This document shows, one piece after another, positions 32,859-41,932 of a stretch of 64,000 bases of DNA; within the stretch, counting starts at the first letter, position 1, and each line of letters begins with the position of its first letter. The stretch is taken from contig JAGKSB010000009.1 in assembly GCA_017942165.1 (NCBI GenBank), forward strand, positions 62,001-126,000. Reading direction: 5' to 3'. The translations under genes were made by a program, and so were the position numbers. The notes under the pieces are model-generated. The model did not search any database. It was given only the letters and a program-made list of their open reading frames with translations, and was not told the origin of the DNA. Source of the DNA: Rhinopithecimicrobium faecis. Its GTDB lineage: Bacteria; Bacteroidota; Bacteroidia; Sphingobacteriales; Sphingobacteriaceae.

Positions 32859-35078
32859 ATGTCAGCTAAAAACAGTTTTTTGAAGACCGACACATACCCC
32901 GTTTTGGGCATGGCATGTGCTTCCTGTGCCAGCAGTGCTGAAACCATCGTACAGAATCAACCAGGCGTTATAAAGGCTTCCGTAAACTATGCTACCGGAA
33001 ATCTTACAGTAGCGTACGACAGCACCCTTACTCAAGCAGAAAAATTGCAAGCATCCGTGCAGGCTGCAGGATTTGACTTATTGATAGAAGAAGAAGCTAA
33101 GCAGCAAGAAACGCTGGAAACACTCCATGCTCAGCGCTTCGAAACGCTCAAGGCACGTACCTCCTGGGCTGTGATACTTTCCATTCCCCTGGTAATCATA
33201 GGCATGTTTTTTATGGAAATGCCCTATGCTAACCCCCTGATGTGGGCTTTATCTACGCCTGTCGTGGCATGGCTGGGAAGAGATTTCTTTCTAGGAGCTT
33301 TTAGGCAAGCGAAATTTGGAAACGCCAATATGGACACGCTCGTAGCTTTGAGCACCGGGATAGCCTATATTTTCAGTGTTTTTAATATGGTAGCGCCACA
33401 GTTTTGGCACGCACGCGGGCTGCATCCTCATGTCTATTTCGAAACTGCAGCAGTAATTATAACATTTATTCTCCTAGGTAAGCTTTTGGAGGAAAAAGCC
33501 AAAGGCAATACCTCCGCAGCCATTAAGAAGTTAATGGGGCTACAGCCGAAATCGGTGACTGTAATACAGGCAGATGGCACAGAGCTACTAACGAGCATCG
33601 AGGCTATTCAAGTGGGCGACCATATAATGGTAAAGCCTGGTGAGAAGATTGCTGTCGACGGGCAGCTCATTTCAGGAAACTCCTATGTCGATGAAAGCAT
33701 GCTTTCGGGAGAGCCTACACCCGTATTAAAAAAAGAGTATGACAGCGTATTTGCGGGTACCATCAACCAAAAAGGAAGCTTCCGATTTAAGGCTGTAAAA
33801 GTTGGTAAGGAGACCCTCCTAGCACAGATTATACAAATGGTGCAACAGGCGCAAGGATCCAAGGCTCCGGTGCAAAAACTGGTCGATAGAATAGCTGGAA
33901 TATTTGTCCCTACAGTGATGTCCATAGCAGTCTTAACATGGCTAGCGTGGATACTTTTTGGAGGTGAAAATGGCCTTGTACATGGCCTGCTATCTGCGGT
34001 AACGGTACTTGTCATCGCTTGCCCTTGTGCGTTGGGCTTAGCAACACCCACAGCCATTATGGTTGGCGTAGGTAAAGGGGCCGAAAATGGCCTACTGATC
34101 AAGGATGCAGAGAGCTTAGAGCGCGCTAAAAATATTGATGTCATCCTGCTAGATAAGACAGGAACACTCACCGAAGGGCGCCCCACCGTGAACGCCATAA
34201 GGTGGGCTAATGATGACAATAGCACAGAAGATATCCTGCTAAGCCTCGAGAAGCTGTCAGAACATCCCCTAGCCGAGGCAGTCGTAAAATTCTTCGCCAA
34301 TGGCACTACGCTTCCCCTATCAAACTTTGTCAGCCTTACTGGAAAGGGTGCAAAAGCTGATTTCCAACAGAAAACGTATTACGTAGGCAATAAAAAATTA
34401 CTCTTGGAAAATGGTTTACCCCTGCCCGAGGAGCTTCTACAGCAAGCAACGGAATGGGCCAGCTTAGCAAACACCGTGATTTGGTATGCTACGGCAACTG
34501 AGGTGCTTGCGGTACTGGCGATCTCTGATAAGGTTAAAGACAGCTCCGCAAGTGCAGTACAAGAATTGCAGGCTATGGGCATCGAACTCCATATGGTCAC
34601 GGGAGACAACGAAGCGACGGCAGCAGCCATAGCGGCGCAGTGCGGCATAAAACATTTTCAAGCAGAATTCCTTCCTCAGCAGAAAGCCGACTATGTGAAG
34701 GAACTTCAACATCAAGGACATACCGTAGCCATGGTGGGTGATGGCATCAACGACAGCACGGCCTTAGCGACAGCGGATGTAAGTATTGCCATGGGCAAGG
34801 GCTCCGATATCGCTATGGAGGTAGCGAAAATAACCATTATATCGTCGGATCTCACAAAAATAGCCGCCGCCATACGTCTCTCCAAACAAACGGTATCGAC
34901 CATAAAACAGAACCTATTTTGGGCCTTTATATACAACCTTATTGGTATTCCTCTGGCTGCAGGCATCCTATATCCTATCAATGGATTCCTACTTAATCCC
35001 ATGCTGGCGGGAGCTGCCATGGCGCTAAGTAGCGTTAGTGTGGTATGCAATAGCCTACGCCTGAAATGGAAAAAATAA
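32859..35078 (+). CDS. copA: Cu(I)-exporting P1B-type ATPase
   Basis: 739 residues. One N-terminal HMA domain ([12 protein letters not shown], Cys20/Cys23), membrane helices, actuator motif [12 protein letters not shown] metal site in the membrane (Cys388-Pro-Cys390, [10 protein letters not shown]), phosphorylation site Asp432 (DKTGTLTEG), SEHPLAEAV (the P1B His-Pro motif), [10 protein letters not shown] hinge (many family members have GDGINDAPAL), and C-terminal helices with YNLIGIP and [12 protein letters not shown] plus YN plus MxxSS is the Cu(I)/Ag(I) signature. It pumps cytosolic copper to the periplasm. Placed between the HMA-AraC regulator and a CopZ-like chaperone. Confidence 0.96.
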   Translation: MSAKNSFLKTDTYPVLGMACASCASSAETIVQNQPGVIKASVNYATGNLTVAYDSTLTQAEKLQASVQAAGFDLLIEEEAKQQETLETLHAQRFETLKARTSWAVILSIPLVIIGMFFMEMPYANPLMWALSTPVVAWLGRDFFLGAFRQAKFGNANMDTLVALSTGIAYIFSVFNMVAPQFWHARGLHPHVYFETAAVIITFILLGKLLEEKAKGNTSAAIKKLMGLQPKSVTVIQADGTELLTSIEAIQVGDHIMVKPGEKIAVDGQLISGNSYVDESMLSGEPTPVLKKEYDSVFAGTINQKGSFRFKAVKVGKETLLAQIIQMVQQAQGSKAPVQKLVDRIAGIFVPTVMSIAVLTWLAWILFGGENGLVHGLLSAVTVLVIACPCALGLATPTAIMVGVGKGAENGLLIKDAESLERAKNIDVILLDKTGTLTEGRPTVNAIRWANDDNSTEDILLSLEKLSEHPLAEAVVKFFANGTTLPLSNFVSLTGKGAKADFQQKTYYVGNKKLLLENGLPLPEELLQQATEWASLANTVIWYATATEVLAVLAISDKVKDSSASAVQELQAMGIELHMVTGDNEATAAAIAAQCGIKHFQAEFLPQQKADYVKELQHQGHTVAMVGDGINDSTALATADVSIAMGKGSDIAMEVAKITIISSDLTKIAAAIRLSKQTVSTIKQNLFWAFIYNLIGIPLAAGILYPINGFLLNPMLAGAAMALSSVSVVCNSLRLKWKK

Positions 35079-35132
35079 CGCTTTAAGGGAAAATAAAAAT
35101 TGTAATTTGCTGAACGTTTAAAAAGTGTAATC

Positions 35133-35351
35133 ATGGAAAATAAAGAACTAATATTTAAAACGAACCTAAACTGTGCTGCTTGCGTAGCGAAGGTAAAAGC
35201 GGACTTTGACGCCGCTCATGGGGTGGTGAGCTGGAAGGTAGATACCGATAAAGCAGACAAAATTCTAACGGTAGCTTCTAACGGAATATCGGAAGATGAT
35301 GTCATTACAATAGTGAAAAGTAAAGGGTTTAAAATCGAACCTTTGGTGTAA
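35133..35351 (+). CDS. copZ: CopZ-like heavy-metal-associated chaperone
   Basis: 72 residues forming a single HMA domain with metal site NCAAC (Cys14/Cys17) and the typical KVKADFDAAHGVVSWKVDTD strand-helix pattern. The usual GMTC loop is replaced by NLNCAAC. It would carry Cu(I) to the ATPase encoded 54 nt upstream. A terminator follows at 35403-35434. The symbol reflects function and context; the sequence is diverged from classical CopZ. Confidence 0.85.
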   Translation: MENKELIFKTNLNCAACVAKVKADFDAAHGVVSWKVDTDKADKILTVASNGISEDDVITIVKSKGFKIEPLV

Positions 35352-35365
35352 GAAAAATTGTGAAT

Positions 35366-35397
35366 TTGTAATTTTTTAAAATTGTAATTTTTTAAAA
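35366..35397. repeat. 16-nt perfect tandem duplication
   Basis: TTGTAATTTTTTAAAA occurs at 35366-35381 and again at 35382-35397, directly after the copZ-like stop codon. Confidence 0.85.
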
Positions 35398-35402
35398 TAT
35401 TT

Positions 35403-35434
35403 AATAGCCCGCTTAGTTTATAAGTAGGGCTATT
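35403..35434 (+). terminator. Rho-independent terminator of the copper cassette
   Basis: AATAGCCC (35403-35410) pairs with GGGCTATT (35427-35434), followed by a T-run. It lies 52 nt past the copZ-like stop. Confidence 0.75.
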
Positions 35435-35670
35435 TTTCGTTAAAATAGCAATAAATTTGGGAGACCTGCGGGAGCGTATGTATCAGCTGTTAGTGCACTG
35501 ATATGACATATTTACGAATCCCAGCAGGATGCAGGAATTTATATCTCTATCTGATAAAATTTATTTCTTTTAAAAGTATTTAATAGCCAATTAATGATAA
35601 AATATTAATGTAAAATTATTTTTTTATAAAATTTTTTTTATAAGTTAACGTAATATTTACTAAAAACACA

Positions 35671-35678
35671 TATATTTG
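35671..35678 (+). promoter_or_regulatory. Bacteroidota -7 box (TATATTTG) for the Bor-like gene
   Basis: Exact TAnnTTTG match 21 nt upstream of the ATG at 35699; no clear -33 element. Confidence 0.45.
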
Positions 35679-35698
35679 CGAAAACTAAAATATATAAA

Positions 35699-36025
35699 AT
35701 GAAAAGAACCAATATTTCCCTGAGCTGCCTAGCTGTAATTTTCTTACTGTCATCCTGTTATACATCCAAAATTTCCCACGGAAATTTGACAGTTGATTCC
35801 CCTACTGTAAAAGTTAATAGCGTAAAAAATCATTCATTAATTGAAGGATTGATTCCATTAAACAAAGGTTACGAGGCCAAAAACTTTGTAGGTGATAAAA
35901 CAAATTATATGACTAAAAGTCAAATAACATTTGTTGATGGGCTATTAAGATTTATCACACTTGGTATTTACACACCATCTACAACTTCTTTCCATGTTCA
36001 TGAAAATGAGTCTTTAGCAAAGTAA
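35699..36025 (+). CDS. Bor-family lipoprotein
   Basis: 108 residues with lipobox FLLSSC (Cys20). The C-terminal half ITFVDGLLRFITLGIYTPST is close to the diagnostic tail of lambda Bor (TFVNGLLGFITLGIYTPLEA), and SLIEGLIPLNKGYEAKNFVG aligns with the preceding Bor region. Bor is a phage-encoded outer-membrane lipoprotein linked to serum resistance in E. coli; Bacteroidota homologues have no established role. No phage genes surround it. It is monocistronic, with its own -7 box and a strong terminator at 36039-36071. Confidence 0.82.
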   Translation: MKRTNISLSCLAVIFLLSSCYTSKISHGNLTVDSPTVKVNSVKNHSLIEGLIPLNKGYEAKNFVGDKTNYMTKSQITFVDGLLRFITLGIYTPSTTSFHVHENESLAK

Positions 36026-36038
36026 AAAATGCTTTTAT

Positions 36039-36071
36039 AAAAAGGCCTATGACAGTAACATAGGCCTTTTT
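36039..36071 (+). terminator. Rho-independent terminator after the Bor-like gene
   Basis: A 13-bp stem (AAAAAGGCCTATG at 36039-36051 with CATAGGCCTTTTT at 36059-36071, 7-nt loop). The symmetric A and T runs allow it to work in both directions, so it may also end the locus 2 transcript that arrives on the minus strand. Confidence 0.88.
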
Positions 36072-36099
36072 AATTGGAACAAAATTATTTCCGCAGGTG

Positions 36100-37794
36100 T
36101 TAAAGATTACCTTTCTTGAGCTCTTCTACCGCAAAATTTGCTGCTCGAGCAGTTAAAGCCATAAAAGTTAACGACGGATTTTGTGTACCCGTAGAGATCA
36201 TGCATGCACCATCCGTAACAAAAACATTCTTGCAGTCATGTATCTGGTTCCACTCATTCAATACGGAAGTTTTGGGGTCTCTTCCCATCCTAACTCCTCC
36301 CATTTCATGAATATCAAGACCTGGATTTTGGATGTTGGTACGGGTATAAATATTTTTCACACCGACATATTCTAACATTTCTGCGCCCTGTGCTAAGAAG
36401 TCTTCACGAGAACGATGATCATTATCATCATAATCGATCGAAGTTATAAGCTGAGGGATACCATAAGGATCGACAGCTTTACTATCCAGACGTACGTGAT
36501 TAGAAGCTTTAGGAATTGTTTCACCTTGCATCATCATACCTACTCCCCAACCGCCTACTTCTAGCAGACTATCCTTAAAATCTGCTCCCACAGCATCCCC
36601 CGTGTAGTTGGCCCCTCGGCCTCGATAAGCGCTAAAATAGGAGGCATATCCGCGCATAAATCCCATCTCTTGCTTATTAACATTTCTAAAATTAGGGATA
36701 ATCGGTTGCGTTGGACGACGGCCAAAGAAGTATTTATCTTCAAATCCTTCTATTGAACCTCCTAGAGAACCTGTATAATTATGGAAAGCAATATATTTCC
36801 CGAGCAAACCAGAATCATTTCCTAATCCTTGTGGAAAGCGCTTGGATTTAGAATTTAGTAAAATCATATTTGTCGCAAGTGTAGAGGCATTGACAAAAAT
36901 TATTTTAGCAAAGAACTCAATAACTTCACGGGTATTAGCATCTACCACACGGACTCCGACGGCTTTTTGCTTTTGTTCATCATAAATAATACTTTCAACA
37001 ATAGAATCTGGACGTAATGTTAAGTTTCCAGTCTTCGCCGCCCAAGGTAATGTGGAGGCATTGGAACTAAAATATCCACCAAATGGGCAACCTCGTTGGC
37101 AGTGTGAACGTGCCTGACACTGGGCTCTCCCTTGATCCAAATGAATTTGCTTGGGTTTTGTTAGATGGGCACAACGCCCCGATATTACCTGTCGATCGCT
37201 GTACTTCTGCGGCAGTTTTTGCTGAATATATTTTTCCACAGAATTTAACTCAAATGGAGGAAGAAATTCTCCATCAGGCATCGCTGCGTTGCCGTCTAAA
37301 TTTCCGGAAACGCCAATAAATTTTTCAACATGGCTATACCAAGGAGCCATATCCTTATAGCGAATTGGCCAGTCTACGGCAAATCCATCGCGTGCAGGGC
37401 CCTCGAAATCAAAGTTTGACCAGCGCTGTACTTGGCGTGCCCAAAGCAAAGACTTGCCACCAACATGATAGCCACGGATCCAATCGAAAGGCTTTTCTTG
37501 GATATAAGGTTGTTCCTTATCTTTAGTAAAAAAATGTAGGGTATCCTCTCGAAAAGCATAGCATTTAGAAGTTATAGGATTTTCCTTTACTACAGACAGC
37601 GGTAATTGGCCACGATGTTCAAAATCCCATGGATCCATATAGGCTGTGGGGTAATCTTTAATATGTTTCACATCCTTTCCACGCTCTAAAACCAAGGTTT
37701 TCACCCCCTGCTCACATAGTTCTTTTGCTGCCCATCCCCCAGAAATTCCGGAGCCGATCACGATCGCGTCAAAATGGTTTGCTTGTGTACTCAT
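36100..37794 (-). CDS. GMC-family FAD oxidoreductase (sugar dehydrogenase-like)
   Basis: 564 residues. FAD-binding fold at the start (AIVIGSGISGGWAAKELCEQ, then LVLERG), GYHVGGKSLLWARQVQRWSN, a cysteine-rich stretch CQARSHCQRGCPFGGYF, and the GMC C-terminal pair of catalytic positions His496 (IHEMGGVRMG) and Asn539 (STGTQNPSLT). This Bacteroidota subgroup is related to glucoside 3-dehydrogenases that oxidise sugar or inositol hydroxyls, usually with a small subunit-3 partner that is absent here. It is the last gene of locus 2, 17 nt after the Gfo/Idh gene. Location is probably cytoplasmic or periplasmic; no signal peptide is evident. Confidence 0.9.
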   Translation of the reverse strand: MSTQANHFDAIVIGSGISGGWAAKELCEQGVKTLVLERGKDVKHIKDYPTAYMDPWDFEHRGQLPLSVVKENPITSKCYAFREDTLHFFTKDKEQPYIQEKPFDWIRGYHVGGKSLLWARQVQRWSNFDFEGPARDGFAVDWPIRYKDMAPWYSHVEKFIGVSGNLDGNAAMPDGEFLPPFELNSVEKYIQQKLPQKYSDRQVISGRCAHLTKPKQIHLDQGRAQCQARSHCQRGCPFGGYFSSNASTLPWAAKTGNLTLRPDSIVESIIYDEQKQKAVGVRVVDANTREVIEFFAKIIFVNASTLATNMILLNSKSKRFPQGLGNDSGLLGKYIAFHNYTGSLGGSIEGFEDKYFFGRRPTQPIIPNFRNVNKQEMGFMRGYASYFSAYRGRGANYTGDAVGADFKDSLLEVGGWGVGMMMQGETIPKASNHVRLDSKAVDPYGIPQLITSIDYDDNDHRSREDFLAQGAEMLEYVGVKNIYTRTNIQNPGLDIHEMGGVRMGRDPKTSVLNEWNQIHDCKNVFVTDGACMISTGTQNPSLTFMALTARAANFAVEELKKGNL

Positions 37795-37811
37795 AATTGG
37801 TAAATGACAGA

Positions 37812-38888
37812 TTATAAGGTTATAATTTTATTAGTTTTTACAGACTCATCGCATGCTAGCGCAATTCTTAAGCTATTTAAAGCTTGTAAATTTTGCTGAT
37901 CTAAATTTAAATCAGATAGAATTGCTTTTTTAAAAAACAATTGCTCACGGTTGCAAAGTTCCTGATGATCGGGCTCATCACATAGATTTATCCATTCATC
38001 GGTATGTACAAATTTATTTTCAGCATCAACTTCAGCAAGATGAACACGTAGGTTTTCAGCCTTCGAGTGACTCGATATCGCATCCGACTGACCTGCAGAA
38101 GAGGCTTGATTAGCGACAATGGAAACCGAGCCTTTAGGTCCGATAACATCTTTAACAAAGAATGCAGTCTCAGAAATCATAGGCCCCCAACCAGCTTCAT
38201 ACCAACCCACGGAACCATCATCAAATTTAATTTGAAGTTGTCCATAATTATAATTCCAGGCTGGAATATCTGCTGAAAGGCGCGCACCAATTGCGGAAAC
38301 TTGAATGGGGTTTGCTTGCGTCATCTGACACATTACATCAATATAATGTACCCCACAATCTACAATAGGGCTTAAAGATTTCATTAAGTTACGATGTACA
38401 TCCCACATATACCCTTGACTTTGCTGATTTAGATTCATACGCATTACCAAAGGTTTACCGAGCTGATGAGATTGTTCAATAAAGGTAATCCATGAAGGGT
38501 GATAGCGTAAAATATATCCTACGACTAATTTTTTAGCCGATTTTCGCGCCTGTTCTATAATTTCTGCTGCTTCCTCCACAGTGGTAGCCAATGGTTTTTC
38601 TAAAAAAACATGTGCCCCTGCTTCAAAGGCCATCAGGGCATAGCGAAAGTGCGTATCAGGATAAGTAGAAATACAGACAGCATCTGGTTTACTGCTAGCT
38701 AAGGCTTCAGCATAATCGCTAAATACAGGATACTTATTATCAAATTGTGCATTGAGTTGATCTTTAGAATTCCCTCGTGCAACCAAACCACAAATTTCAA
38801 AGTCATCTATAGCATGATATGCCTTCGCATGGGAGGCCCCCATATTTCCGCAGCCTACTACTAAGACACGAATTTTTTTATTTTCCAT
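37812..38888 (-). CDS. Gfo/Idh/MocA family NAD(P)-dependent oxidoreductase
   Basis: 358 residues. Rossmann fold IRVLVVGCGNMGASHAKAYH at the N-terminus, the conserved EKP motif at 97-99 (FLEKPLATT), and the C-terminal dimer/catalytic domain with VDCGVHYIDVM. The family oxidises or reduces sugars, inositols and keto-sugars using NAD(P). With the GMC enzyme it could handle 3-keto-glycosides in the locus 2 pathway; this is inference. It lies 11 nt after the transporter gene and 17 nt before the GMC gene. Confidence 0.92.
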   Translation of the reverse strand: MENKKIRVLVVGCGNMGASHAKAYHAIDDFEICGLVARGNSKDQLNAQFDNKYPVFSDYAEALASSKPDAVCISTYPDTHFRYALMAFEAGAHVFLEKPLATTVEEAAEIIEQARKSAKKLVVGYILRYHPSWITFIEQSHQLGKPLVMRMNLNQQSQGYMWDVHRNLMKSLSPIVDCGVHYIDVMCQMTQANPIQVSAIGARLSADIPAWNYNYGQLQIKFDDGSVGWYEAGWGPMISETAFFVKDVIGPKGSVSIVANQASSAGQSDAISSHSKAENLRVHLAEVDAENKFVHTDEWINLCDEPDHQELCNREQLFFKKAILSDLNLDQQNLQALNSLRIALACDESVKTNKIITL

Positions 38889-38899
38889 ATTAGTAATTA

Positions 38900-40144
38900 T
38901 TAATCAGTTAAAGGTTTAGAATCCACGTTGGTTTCAGTTTCTTTACGAGGTATAGGCAAGTGCTTAAGTTTAAATATTAAGGAAAATAGTATTAAAATAA
39001 TCAAGGCAAAAAGCATTGGCACCATCCACACAGATTGCCAATTATAGCGAAATGTATCATCGATGCTATTCACAAAATTTAGGGTTATAAGACCCGAAAC
39101 ATGGGACCCAAGAAACATTCCTATACCATAGGTGCCACAAGTAATTAACCCTTGGGCTGCAGATTTAATACGTTCATCGGCCACTTTATCCATATAAATC
39201 TGCCCAGTTACAAAGAAGAAATCATAGCAAAGTCCATGGATAATAATCCCTATATACAAAAGGATATGTGAGTCCATTTTATACCCATATGCAAAAAGAA
39301 AATACCTGAGAACCCAAGATATTAGACCGATTATAAACATCATCTTTAAGCCTAATTTTCTAAAAGCAAAAGGGATAGCCAGCATAAATAGTAATTCCGA
39401 AATCTGCCCTAAAGTCATTACTGCAGCAGAGTTCTCAACACCTACGTCAATTAAGAAAGGGTTTGTAAAACTATAATAAAATGACAGGGGAATACAAATC
39501 GCTATAGATGTTATAAAAAAGATAATAAATGATCTTTTCTTAAATAATACGAAAGCATCCAACCCTATTAATTGCTTCCAATTACTAGTAGATGAAATCG
39601 TCTTTTTTAAGGGAATTAATAAAGAGAATCCTGCAAGCGCCAAACTACAAAAAGCAGCTATTTTAAAGGTCGTAGGTGAAACTTCTAGCTTAAAATAACT
39701 AATAATTAGCCCCGAACATATCCACCCCAAAGTACCAAAAGCACGTACCTTAGGGAATTCCACCGCGGGTTGATCCAAGAGTCTAAAAGCGATAGAATTC
39801 GATAAAGCCATCGTAGGCATATAAAGGAGGCAATACAATAAAATTAGCCACCAGAATGAGTCATAATCTTGTGTTAAGCTTAAAATAAATAGGCAGATGG
39901 CTCCTAACAAATGTAGTATTGACATCACATATTTTGGTGAGAAGAATCGATCAGCAATCAAGCCTACAAAAAGAGGTGAGATTATAGCTGCGATAGAGAG
40001 ATTGGCATAAGCCGAGCCTATTTGATTAGCATCCCCTTGAAAAGCATTTAGAATATAACTCCCTAAAGTTACATACCAAGCTCCCCAAACGAAATATTCT
40101 AGAAACATCAAGATGGACAGTTTTAATTTAATCTTTGATTTCAT
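38900..40144 (-). CDS. NupG-type major facilitator transporter
   Basis: 414 residues, about 12 membrane helices. The start LKLSILMFLEYFVWGAWYVT and LFVGLIADRFFSPKYVMSIL are typical of the nucleoside:H+ symporter branch (NupG/XapB), which in Bacteroidota catabolic loci often carries sugars or sugar acids. FRLLDQPAVEFPKVRAFGTL is the conserved loop between helices 4 and 5. It would move the locus 2 substrate across the inner membrane. A perfect 15-bp hairpin lies between susD and this gene. Confidence 0.9.
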   Translation of the reverse strand: MKSKIKLKLSILMFLEYFVWGAWYVTLGSYILNAFQGDANQIGSAYANLSIAAIISPLFVGLIADRFFSPKYVMSILHLLGAICLFILSLTQDYDSFWWLILLYCLLYMPTMALSNSIAFRLLDQPAVEFPKVRAFGTLGWICSGLIISYFKLEVSPTTFKIAAFCSLALAGFSLLIPLKKTISSTSNWKQLIGLDAFVLFKKRSFIIFFITSIAICIPLSFYYSFTNPFLIDVGVENSAAVMTLGQISELLFMLAIPFAFRKLGLKMMFIIGLISWVLRYFLFAYGYKMDSHILLYIGIIIHGLCYDFFFVTGQIYMDKVADERIKSAAQGLITCGTYGIGMFLGSHVSGLITLNFVNSIDDTFRYNWQSVWMVPMLFALIILILFSLIFKLKHLPIPRKETETNVDSKPLTD

Positions 40145-40188
40145 ATCCGTTTAATAATGGAGGAATTATAAATACTTCGTGTAAGGGA

Positions 40189-40222
40189 ACTTAATCTACC
40201 TGCGCTTGCAGGTAGATTAAGT
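40189..40222. terminator. 15-bp perfect hairpin between susD and transporter gene
   Basis: ACTTAATCTACCTGC (40189-40203) pairs with GCAGGTAGATTAAGT (40208-40222) around a 4-nt loop. No T-run follows on the minus strand, so it may be a partial terminator or an mRNA-stability element lowering expression of downstream genes relative to susCD. Confidence 0.6.
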
Positions 40223-40259
40223 ATAATTTCTCGTCGATTAAAATATAGCGTAACCACGA

Positions 40260-41930
40260 TTACAGGTAGTTAGGATGCTGCGTTAAAATCGAGTTGGAGC
40301 GATCAATTTCAATTTGAGGAATTGGAAACGGCCAGCTTGTATTCGAAGCATCTCTACCCTTGTCTGCAAATCCATATTTCTTATGGAATTTCTGCATTGT
40401 CTCCGCATAGATACCGTTACGCACTAAATCGTATAGGCGTACACCCTCTAAAGCTAATTCACAACGTCGTTCATTTAAGATCGCTGGAATGAAATCATCC
40501 GACTCTTTGAGTGCGTATTTAGCGTTAAACTCACTTTCAGAAATTGGTTTTAATGTCGACGCAAAATTTCTAAATATAGCACCCTGATCCACTTTTGAAG
40601 TTGTCACAAAAGCACGTTTACGCACCTCATTAACATATTTTAAAGCTTCAGTTTTGGCGCCACCAGAACGGTAAATAGCTTCCGCATACATCAGCAGCAC
40701 TTCCGAGTAGCGTATAAGGTACGGTTGCCAGTTGCTACGTGTAAGGTCATTATTCTGACGGTAGGACTGTGGCACAAAAGCCTTACGAGATTGCTGTAGG
40801 TTAAAATCATTGAAATAACCTCTGTAATTATGTATCTCTTGTCCTCCTGCAGAAGTCTTAAAGATATCGTTATGGCTGATTATGGTAAACAAGCGTCTAG
40901 GGTCTGCTTCATTAAAGGCACTGGCTAAATCCCTTGTAGGGGTATTTCCTCCCCATCCACCGACATTATTTCTACCCACATTCATAATGGCAAAGGAGTT
41001 TCCAGAAGTACCGAAGGCCGGATTGTAGGCGTACATTACGCCTAAAATATTTTCCTTAGATTTTGGTCCTACCTGATAATCTCCTAAGAACAAGCTTTGA
41101 TAATCGGGAAGCAAACTTAAGTTTCCAGTACGCACCACTTCTCCTGCAGCATCCTTAGCAAGGAGATACTCTGAATTCGCTGTTCCAGGAAGCAAGCCCT
41201 GCTCTATCATACCTGCGAAGAAGAGTGCAGCTTTCGCTTTTAAGGCGTAAGCGGCATCTTTAGATATACGGCCTATTTCACTAGAATTTAACGCAGAAGA
41301 GCGCGGGAGATTAACCTCCGCTATAGCTTCGTTTAAATCGGCGTAAACTTGATCACGAAGGTCTGCAAGGGACGCTTTCTCTAGCCGCGTATCTGGCAGC
41401 TGCACTGTATTTACTAAAGGCACCTCACGAAAAACAACGATGAGGTCGAGGTAATACCAAGCGCGCAATACTTTAGCTTCAGCGATATAGCGGCTGACGG
41501 TTTTTGCAGGCACAGGGACACCATTTTCCACTAAATTGGAACCCTGAGTTGCAAACCCATTGAGAGCAATATTACATTTGCCAATACCTGAAAATCTATT
41601 ATTCCAAGTTTCAAAAAGAAGGGAATTAGAAGTTAAAGGCTTCCCTCGTCCGACTTCCGTTGTTTGAGGGCGATCCCCGGGATCAGAGCCTCCAGCATCC
41701 GCATTGTCTACAGCTTCATCACCGATGGCGACCCTATTGATGGTAAAGCCCCAAGATTCCGAAATGGGCTGATAGCAACTGGTCAACAATTTAAGTCCTG
41801 CACCATCGGTTTTAAAAAACTCAGAATCGTTTAATACACCATATGGATCGCGTGCTAAAAAATCTTTTTTACAAGCACTTGCTCCACCTAATAATAGAAA
41901 TATCGTTATGTAATTGAATATCTTTTTCAT
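40260..41930 (-). CDS. SusD/RagB family lipoprotein (locus 2)
   Basis: 556 residues, lipobox GGASAC (Cys20) followed by KKDFLARDPYG. SusD features: ILNERRCELALEGVRLYDLV near the C-terminus, YLIRYSEVLLMYAEAIYRSG, and the ending NSILTQHPNYL. It caps the SusC barrel encoded immediately upstream (2-nt gap). Ligand unknown; the downstream transporter and oxidoreductases suggest a small glycoside or polyol-like compound. Confidence 0.95.
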   Translation of the reverse strand: MKKIFNYITIFLLLGGASACKKDFLARDPYGVLNDSEFFKTDGAGLKLLTSCYQPISESWGFTINRVAIGDEAVDNADAGGSDPGDRPQTTEVGRGKPLTSNSLLFETWNNRFSGIGKCNIALNGFATQGSNLVENGVPVPAKTVSRYIAEAKVLRAWYYLDLIVVFREVPLVNTVQLPDTRLEKASLADLRDQVYADLNEAIAEVNLPRSSALNSSEIGRISKDAAYALKAKAALFFAGMIEQGLLPGTANSEYLLAKDAAGEVVRTGNLSLLPDYQSLFLGDYQVGPKSKENILGVMYAYNPAFGTSGNSFAIMNVGRNNVGGWGGNTPTRDLASAFNEADPRRLFTIISHNDIFKTSAGGQEIHNYRGYFNDFNLQQSRKAFVPQSYRQNNDLTRSNWQPYLIRYSEVLLMYAEAIYRSGGAKTEALKYVNEVRKRAFVTTSKVDQGAIFRNFASTLKPISESEFNAKYALKESDDFIPAILNERRCELALEGVRLYDLVRNGIYAETMQKFHKKYGFADKGRDASNTSWPFPIPQIEIDRSNSILTQHPNYL

Positions 41931-41932
41931 CG

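Larger units (their letters stand above)
35352..35698. other. intergenic region between copZ-like and Bor-like genes
   Basis: Holds a 16-nt tandem duplication, a terminator and a -7 box (listed separately). A GC-richer island at about 35458-35540 has no coding frame or structure that I can name. Confidence 0.5.

Noticed and set aside
33683..35134. Long antisense frames across copA
   Set aside because: They mirror a strongly conserved ATPase gene and show no motifs of their own.
35699..36025. Prophage remnant around the Bor-like gene
   Set aside because: No integrase, capsid, lysis or att sequences are visible on either side; the gene has its own promoter and terminator.
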